Part shown: one piece after another, positions 59,686 to 64,000 of the stretch | How the letters are laid out: every line of letters starts with the position of its first letter | Position numbering within the stretch: position 1 is the first letter of the stretch | The notes under the pieces: generated by a model | Told to the model about the DNA's origin: nothing | The model's database searches: none | What the model saw: the letters and a program-made list of their open reading frames with translations, nothing else | Assembly (NCBI GenBank): GCA_965227875.1 | Contig: OZ245783.1 | Location: 3,100,001 to 3,164,000 of the forward strand | Source of the DNA: G965227875 sp965227875 | GTDB lineage: Bacteria; Pseudomonadota; Alphaproteobacteria; Rhizobiales; JAJFHC01 | Direction of reading: 5' to 3' | DNA length: 64,000 nt | Program-made: the position numbers and the translations under genes

Positions 59686-60312
59686 ATGAACGTGAATGTG
59701 GATGACAGGACCATCGGCGACACCGGAGATGAAACGCAGATCGCCTATCGTCCGGGCCGGCCCGACGATGCCGGGGTGCTCGTCGACCTGGTCAATTACG
59801 CCGGAGAGGGGCTGCCGGAATACCTGTGGGCGCAAATGGCGGAACCGGGCGAAACGGCGCGCGATGTCGGCCTGCGCCGGGCCCGCCGTGACGAAGGCGG
59901 ATTTTCCTACCGCAACGCGGACATGGCGATCCTAGAGGGCCAGGCGGCCGGGTGCCATATCGGATACGCCATTGCCCCGGACCCCGAACCGGTCCCCCAC
60001 GACTTGCCCGCCATGTTCCGCCCCCTGCAGGAACTCGAAAACCTGGCGGCCGCCTCGTGGTACATCAACGTGCTCGCGGTCCAGCCCCGGTTCCGTGGCC
60101 TCGGCATCGGTACGGGCCTGATTTCGCGGGCCGGCGTGACCGCCTCCGCCCTTGGCCACGACATGCTCAGCCTGATCGTGGCGGACGGGAATCATGGCGC
60201 CCGGCGGCTCTATGGCCGCTGCGGGTTCGTCGAGCGCGACCGGCGTCCCATGGTCAAGGATGGCTGGATCACCGGTTCCGAAAACTGGATCCTCATGACG
60301 AAGGCGCTCTGA
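59686..60312 (+). CDS. GNAT family N-acetyltransferase
   Basis: 208 residues from ATG 59686 (GGAGAGG just before); an in-frame ATG at 59653 is less likely. The acetyl-CoA signature QPRFRGLGIGTGLI is at about 138-151, followed by LIVADGNHGARRLYGRCGFVERDRR. The N-terminal half is long for a GNAT and starts with ~20 polar residues. Acceptor unknown. Convergent with azlD, only five bases away. Confidence 0.88.
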   Translation: MNVNVDDRTIGDTGDETQIAYRPGRPDDAGVLVDLVNYAGEGLPEYLWAQMAEPGETARDVGLRRARRDEGGFSYRNADMAILEGQAAGCHIGYAIAPDPEPVPHDLPAMFRPLQELENLAAASWYINVLAVQPRFRGLGIGTGLISRAGVTASALGHDMLSLIVADGNHGARRLYGRCGFVERDRRPMVKDGWITGSENWILMTKAL

Positions 60313-60317
60313 CGCCG

Positions 60318-60611
60318 TCAGGCGAAGGCGCGCAGCAGCCCGACGCAGACGACGCCGGCGACCATGGTCAGTGGCAGGTTGCGCGTGGCCAGCGCGACCG
60401 CGCCAGCAACGCCTGCGGATATCCATTCCGGCGGACCACCGCCCAGCAGCATCGTGGTCACCAGAGCCACGATGAGGCAGCCCGGCAGCGCGTTGAGCGC
60501 GCGCGCCCAGGGGCCGTGGTCGGGAATCCGCCGGCCGGCATAGACGCCAAGCAGGCGGACCGCAATCGTGCCGGCGGCAAGTCCGGCGATGGCGACATGG
60601 GCCTCCGTCAT
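60318..60611 (-). CDS. azlD: AzlD branched-chain amino acid transport subunit
   Basis: 97 residues, about four hydrophobic segments: VAIAGLAAGTIAVRLLGVYAGRRIPDHG and ALNALPGCLIVALVTTMLLGGG. AzlD is the small partner of AzlC in branched-chain amino-acid (and azaleucine) export. Start overlaps the azlC stop by four bases (60608-60611), so the two are coupled. Confidence 0.9.
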   Translation of the reverse strand: MTEAHVAIAGLAAGTIAVRLLGVYAGRRIPDHGPWARALNALPGCLIVALVTTMLLGGGPPEWISAGVAGAVALATRNLPLTMVAGVVCVGLLRAFA

Positions 60612-61339
60612 TGGGCGGGGTCCGCGTCGGGCAGGGCAGTGTCGCGCGTGGTGAACGCCGCGCAGACGGCCCCGGCGAGGCCGCCCGCGACAATCGCCCA
60701 GGACGGATCGACAACCCCCGACAGGCTCGTCGTCCCGGCCACGGCGGCGGCCACTGCCCAGGGTGCGATGTCGGTTCGTCCGCGATACAGCGAAAAAGCG
60801 ATTGCGATGAAAGCGGCGGTGAAGGCGAAGTCGGCGCCGAAGGTCTCCGGGTCGGGTATGCCACCCGCCAGAACCGCCCCGGCGACGGTCGAGACCAGCC
60901 AGGTCGCCATCAGCACGAGGCCCGACGCGACGAGATACCCGTAGCCCGCCTCGAGACCACGGGCCCGGCGGGCGAGCAGCAGGGCCCAGTTCTCGTCCGT
61001 CGCCATGTGCGCACCCCAGGCCACCTGCCAGAAGGGACGGTCGGCGTAGATTTCGCGGATGGAGGCGGTCACCAGCACCAGCCTCAGGTTGAGCGCCAGG
61101 CCGGCCGCGATGGCAGCCCCCGCACCTGCATTCGCGCCGAGCCGTTCCACGGCGATGATCTGCGAGGCGCCGCCGAACACGGTGATGCCCATGATGCTGA
61201 CATCGGGTGGCGTGAGTCCGGCCTGCACCGCCAGCAGACCGAATGCCAACCCGTACATGGCGACGCCGGCGGCGAGCGGAAGCACGTCGCGGGCGCCGGC
61301 TCTCCACTCCGATTCTCTTTCATGTATCATGGTGGCCAT
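60608..61339 (-). CDS. azlC: AzlC branched-chain amino acid exporter subunit
   Basis: 243 residues from ATG 61339. AzlC family blocks: RDVLPLAAGVAMYGLAFGLLAVQAGL, MGITVFGGASQIIAVE, and LNLRLVLVTASIREIYADRPFWQVAWGAHMATDENWALLL. About five to six membrane helices. Works with AzlD to export branched-chain amino acids. The frame runs upstream to 61528, but the added residues are not hydrophobic or conserved-looking. Confidence 0.9.
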   Translation of the reverse strand: MATMIHERESEWRAGARDVLPLAAGVAMYGLAFGLLAVQAGLTPPDVSIMGITVFGGASQIIAVERLGANAGAGAAIAAGLALNLRLVLVTASIREIYADRPFWQVAWGAHMATDENWALLLARRARGLEAGYGYLVASGLVLMATWLVSTVAGAVLAGGIPDPETFGADFAFTAAFIAIAFSLYRGRTDIAPWAVAAAVAGTTSLSGVVDPSWAIVAGGLAGAVCAAFTTRDTALPDADPAQ

Positions 61340-61467
61340 TAGAGACCGCGCAGTCGCGCCGTCAACCGCAGACCATGAGCATTTCACGCTTGCGTGCCGC
61401 CCGCGCGGCCGATCGGTTGTCGAACCGCAGCTTTTGCGCCGGTGTTTGGTGAGAAGGGGGCTTACAC

Positions 61468-61830
61468 ATGAAACACGCAGTCGCCATGTTGCTGGTTTTC
61501 CTGGCAGGTTGCTTTTGCGACACGGCACGGGCCGACGGCAGGGACGACCGTCCCTACCTGCAAAGGCTCTGCAAGGCCGTCATCGCTTACGGAGCGACCC
61601 CCGGTTTGGTGAGGCTGGCTTACGATCGCCGGAGACGTGCCGTTGAAGCGGAGTTGCGAGAACGGTATCCGGGGCTGATATCGGGTGGAAGTTCGGAATA
61701 TCCGCATGCGGTCTGTCGCAATCTCGGAGCCCCCGGCCGCCTCGTCAACCAGCGCTGCCGGATCAGGGTGACGACCTGCTGGTACCGGCCGCGTCCGCTC
61801 GGCCTGAAGCCGCCAAGGTTCAATCAGTAG
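61468..61830 (+). CDS. Small secreted hypothetical protein
   Basis: 120 residues. Signal peptide MKHAVAMLLVFLAGCFCDTARA, cleaved probably before DGRDD; a lipobox-like LAGC also appears at residues 12-15. The mature part is basic with four cysteines (LCKA, AVCRN, RCRI, TCWY) that could form two disulfides. No family recognised. Strongest start is ATG 61468; it is separated from azlC by 128 bp and convergent with the FNT gene. Confidence 0.65.
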   Translation: MKHAVAMLLVFLAGCFCDTARADGRDDRPYLQRLCKAVIAYGATPGLVRLAYDRRRRAVEAELRERYPGLISGGSSEYPHAVCRNLGAPGRLVNQRCRIRVTTCWYRPRPLGLKPPRFNQ

Positions 61831-61879
61831 CAGGCCGGACGGACCGCCCATGTGCCCAGCGGTGATGCCGGGGGCGTGT

Positions 61880-62662
61880 TCATCGGGGGCCATAGGCGAG
61901 GCGGTAGGCGAATGCGACGCCGCCCGCACCACCGGCGATGTTGCCGAGCGTCACGAAGACGAGGTTGCTTGCCATGGCGCCGGCGCCCATGTCCGCACCC
62001 GCGATCAGGCCCTGGGGCAGGAAGTACATGTTGGCGATGGAGTGTTCGAGGCCGATCAGGACGAAGGCCGAGATCGGCCAGATGATGGCGAGGATCTTGC
62101 CCGCCGCCGTGCGCGCGGCGAGCGTGAGCCAGACGGCGAGGCAGACGAGGATGTTGCACAGGAACCCGCGGGCGAAGGCCTCGGTCGGCAGGAGCGCCGT
62201 CTTGCCCGTGGCGATCTTCGCCGCCGTCTGGCCGAGGGCGCCGTCGAGCAGTCCCGTGCCGCCCATGACGACGGCGATGCCGGCCGCGCCGACGAAGTTG
62301 CCGATATAGACGAGTCCCCAGTTGCGCGCGAGTTCGCCGCCGCCGATCCGGCCGTCGACCAGCGCCATCACCATGAGCGCATTCCCGGTGAAGAGTTCAG
62401 CGCCGCCGACGACCACGAGGATGAGGCCGAGGGAAAACACCACGCCTCCGAGAAACCGGGCCGGCCCGAAACCCGCGTCCGCACCGGTCATCACGGCCGT
62501 GTAGGCGGCCGCCCCCAGGGCGATGAACGCGCCGGCCAGCACGGCCAGGGTCACGATCTGCAGGGCGGGAAGGCGGGCCTTGGCCACGCCCGCGGCTTCC
62601 ACGAGATCGGCGATCTGGGCAGGCTTGTAGGCGTCGAGCCCGGTGGGGTTGTTTTCGGACAT
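61880..62662 (-). CDS. Formate/nitrite transporter family protein
   Basis: 260 residues, six hydrophobic segments in two FNT repeats. Markers: GGAELFTGNALMVMALVDGRIG, NWGLVYIGNFVGAAGIAV, CNILVCLAVWLTLAARTAAGKILAIIWPISAFVLIGLEHSIANMYFLP with the signature NMYF histidine region. FNT channels pass formate, nitrite, lactate or hydrosulfide as neutral acids. ATG 62662 chosen; an earlier in-frame ATG at 62698 is possible. No focA/nirC context to choose the substrate. Confidence 0.9.
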   Translation of the reverse strand: MSENNPTGLDAYKPAQIADLVEAAGVAKARLPALQIVTLAVLAGAFIALGAAAYTAVMTGADAGFGPARFLGGVVFSLGLILVVVGGAELFTGNALMVMALVDGRIGGGELARNWGLVYIGNFVGAAGIAVVMGGTGLLDGALGQTAAKIATGKTALLPTEAFARGFLCNILVCLAVWLTLAARTAAGKILAIIWPISAFVLIGLEHSIANMYFLPQGLIAGADMGAGAMASNLVFVTLGNIAGGAGGVAFAYRLAYGPR

Positions 62663-62763
62663 GGCGTCGATCCGGTTGTTGCAGTCAGGCACAAGCATGG
62701 CAGCCGTCGCGCGCCTGCGCCTTGACCCCGATCAACCCGGCCGGTGCGCCGGACCGATGGCCG

Positions 62764-64000
62764 TCAGGACCGCGGCAGCATGAAACGGGCGAAGTATGCG
62801 GCCAGTTCGTCATGCGCATCCAGTGGCAGGACATGGGCCACGTACTGGTCCGGGCGCACCACCACCATGCAGCCGCGATCCCTGTCGATGTCGCGCAAGG
62901 AGAAGATGTCACGCGCCGGGTCCGGATCCGCGCAGAACATCTTTTCGTAGTCGAGCAGCCCCAGTCGCCCCTTTGCCGGCAGCAGCAGGGCGGGCATGTC
63001 TTCCAGCGCGAGCGATCGGTGATCCTGCTGGAACACCGCCCGGACATCGATGACGGAATCGATGTCCGCACCCTCTGGCGTGAAACGCCGGACGGGGGAA
63101 TCCGCCGCCCCTTCCAGGAACGCGCACAGGTGCCGGATGCCCGAGCCGGTGGCCGCCGGCTCTTCCGAGCCGGAAAACGCGAACAGGCGCCAGCGTCCAT
63201 CCGCCGCGACGGTGTGTCCGAGATGAACCGGCTTCGCGTCGCCCAGCCGGATGACGGGCGCGGAGTGAAAGCGGGTGCCGATGCCGAATCCGCGCGCGAG
63301 ATGCTGGTGGGCAGGCTCCCCGGTCAGCAGGGAAGGCGTGTACCGTGTCGCGGTGCCCGCGGTGTATCGGCCGTGCCGCACGAAATAATCCTGCACCTCC
63401 GCGGGGTCCACGCCCTCGCCATCGGGGTCGTCGGGCGACTTCAAAGGCGCGCTCAGCATGGCCGCCCATTCGCGGTCGAACTCGATCAGTTCCCGTGCCA
63501 CGGCCTGGCGCTCGGCCGAATAGGTGTGGAGGAATTCGGGTGCCGTCTGGCCGCGCAGGACGGCGGCCAGCTTCCAGCCCAGATTGAAAGCGTCCTGCAT
63601 GGACACGTTCATGCCCTGGCCAGCTTTCGGGCTGTGCGTGTGGCAGGCGTCCCCGGCGATGAAGACGTGCGGCGGCCGCGTCTCCGTCTCCCCGTCCGGC
63701 ACGTCGTCGAACCGGTCGCAGAGCCGCTGGCCGATCTCGTAGACCGACCACCACGCGACCTCCTTCACGTCGAAGGCATAAGGACTGAGAATGCGCCGGG
63801 TGGCGTCGATGAGATGGTCGACGGTGATGTTGCGGCTCGCCACGCGTTCGTCCGCCCTGAGCTTGTCGAGCTCGACATAGATGCGCACGAGATACCCGCC
63901 CTCGCGCGGGATGAGCACGATGTTGCCCTCGCGCGCGGACTGGATCAGCGCCTTGCGCCGGATGTCGGGAAAGGTCGTGACCGCGAGCACGTCCATGACG
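62764..64000 (-). CDS. Phenol-hydroxylase-type FAD monooxygenase, C-terminal part
   Basis: The gene runs off the right edge; 412 codons of a probably 600-residue enzyme are visible and the frame is open to base 64000. Visible: FAD motif VFIAGDACHTHSPKAGQGMNVSMQDAFNLGWKL, then a substrate-region linker and the C-terminal thioredoxin-like dimerisation domain typical of phenol 2-monooxygenase and 3-hydroxybenzoate 4-hydroxylase (YDYEKMF...VVRPDQYVAHVLPLDAHDEL). The N-terminal GxGxxG motif lies outside. Probably an aromatic hydroxylase; substrate unknown. Confidence 0.9.
   Translation of the reverse strand, partial: VMDVLAVTTFPDIRRKALIQSAREGNIVLIPREGGYLVRIYVELDKLRADERVASRNITVDHLIDATRRILSPYAFDVKEVAWWSVYEIGQRLCDRFDDVPDGETETRPPHVFIAGDACHTHSPKAGQGMNVSMQDAFNLGWKLAAVLRGQTAPEFLHTYSAERQAVARELIEFDREWAAMLSAPLKSPDDPDGEGVDPAEVQDYFVRHGRYTAGTATRYTPSLLTGEPAHQHLARGFGIGTRFHSAPVIRLGDAKPVHLGHTVAADGRWRLFAFSGSEEPAATGSGIRHLCAFLEGAADSPVRRFTPEGADIDSVIDVRAVFQQDHRSLALEDMPALLLPAKGRLGLLDYEKMFCADPDPARDIFSLRDIDRDRGCMVVVRPDQYVAHVLPLDAHDELAAYFARFMLPRS

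Noticed and set aside
1..64000. CRISPR arrays, tRNA or rRNA genes, complete IS elements
   Set aside because: No regularly spaced repeats, cloverleaf-like segments, rRNA signatures or transposase genes were found on reading both strands.

Overview
The window is a gene-dense, GC-rich stretch of an alphaproteobacterial chromosome. The evidence is the gene content: a histone deacetylase-like / xseB / dxs / tlyA run, an aroC-fabI-dnaJ-lipoprotein-pdxH run, an O2-independent hemN under an FNR-type box, and many acyl-CoA, ABC-transport and Lrp/AsnC genes. Genus cannot be named from sequence alone. No rRNA, tRNA, CRISPR array or complete insertion sequence was seen.

Layout. 1-4234: tail of a formylglycine-generating-enzyme-like protein, then a leftward block (flavin monooxygenase, GNAT, glycolate-oxidase-like FAD enzyme, tsaC/Sua5). 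4358-8229: rightward block (DmdC-type acyl-CoA dehydrogenase, SDR, histone deacetylase family protein, xseB). 8243-9493: compact merR // merT-merF-GDCCVxC cassette with a textbook MerR promoter but no merA. 9512-11061: EamA permease divergent from an XRE-cupin regulator. 11232-16283: dxs, tlyA, an RlmD-like RNA methyltransferase and a second methyltransferase. 16347-18073: alanine dehydrogenase divergent from its probable Lrp-type regulator. 18153-29849: chemoreceptor, aroC, fabI, dnaJ-like, lipoprotein, pdxH, SDR, AsnC regulator, an MFS gene with a 3' frameshift, hemN and an AEC permease. 29859-37991: aminotransferase, DmdB-type acyl-CoA ligase, TauD-like, PhzF-like and MBL-fold enzymes, bioY and a DUF3750 protein.

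38016-43255 is a divergent homoprotocatechuate meta-cleavage cluster (hpaR, FAA hydrolase, DapA-like aldolase // hpaF, hpaE, hpaD) around a tandem palindromic operator. It lacks hpaBC, hpaH and hpaI in this window. A small secreted protein and an unusual GntR regulator with two winged helices follow.

44.7-50.1 kb is a genomic island of visibly lower GC. It holds a HEPN-type RNase candidate and a convergent 1405-residue type IIG restriction-modification enzyme, with degenerate intergenic repeats beside the HEPN gene. It looks like a small defence island inserted just after the GntR gene.

50181-57619 is a rightward operon-like array: a polyamine-type ABC importer (binding protein, two permeases, ATPase), then a GT1-family glycosyltransferase, two tandem DUF861-type cupins and an aldehyde dehydrogenase. 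A glycosyltransferase inside an uptake and oxidation operon is the least expected arrangement here. The window ends with a tandem universal stress protein with a strong terminator, a Tat-exported cyclase-family protein, a GNAT, azlCD, a small secreted protein, a formate/nitrite transporter and the C-terminal two thirds of a phenol-hydroxylase-type monooxygenase.
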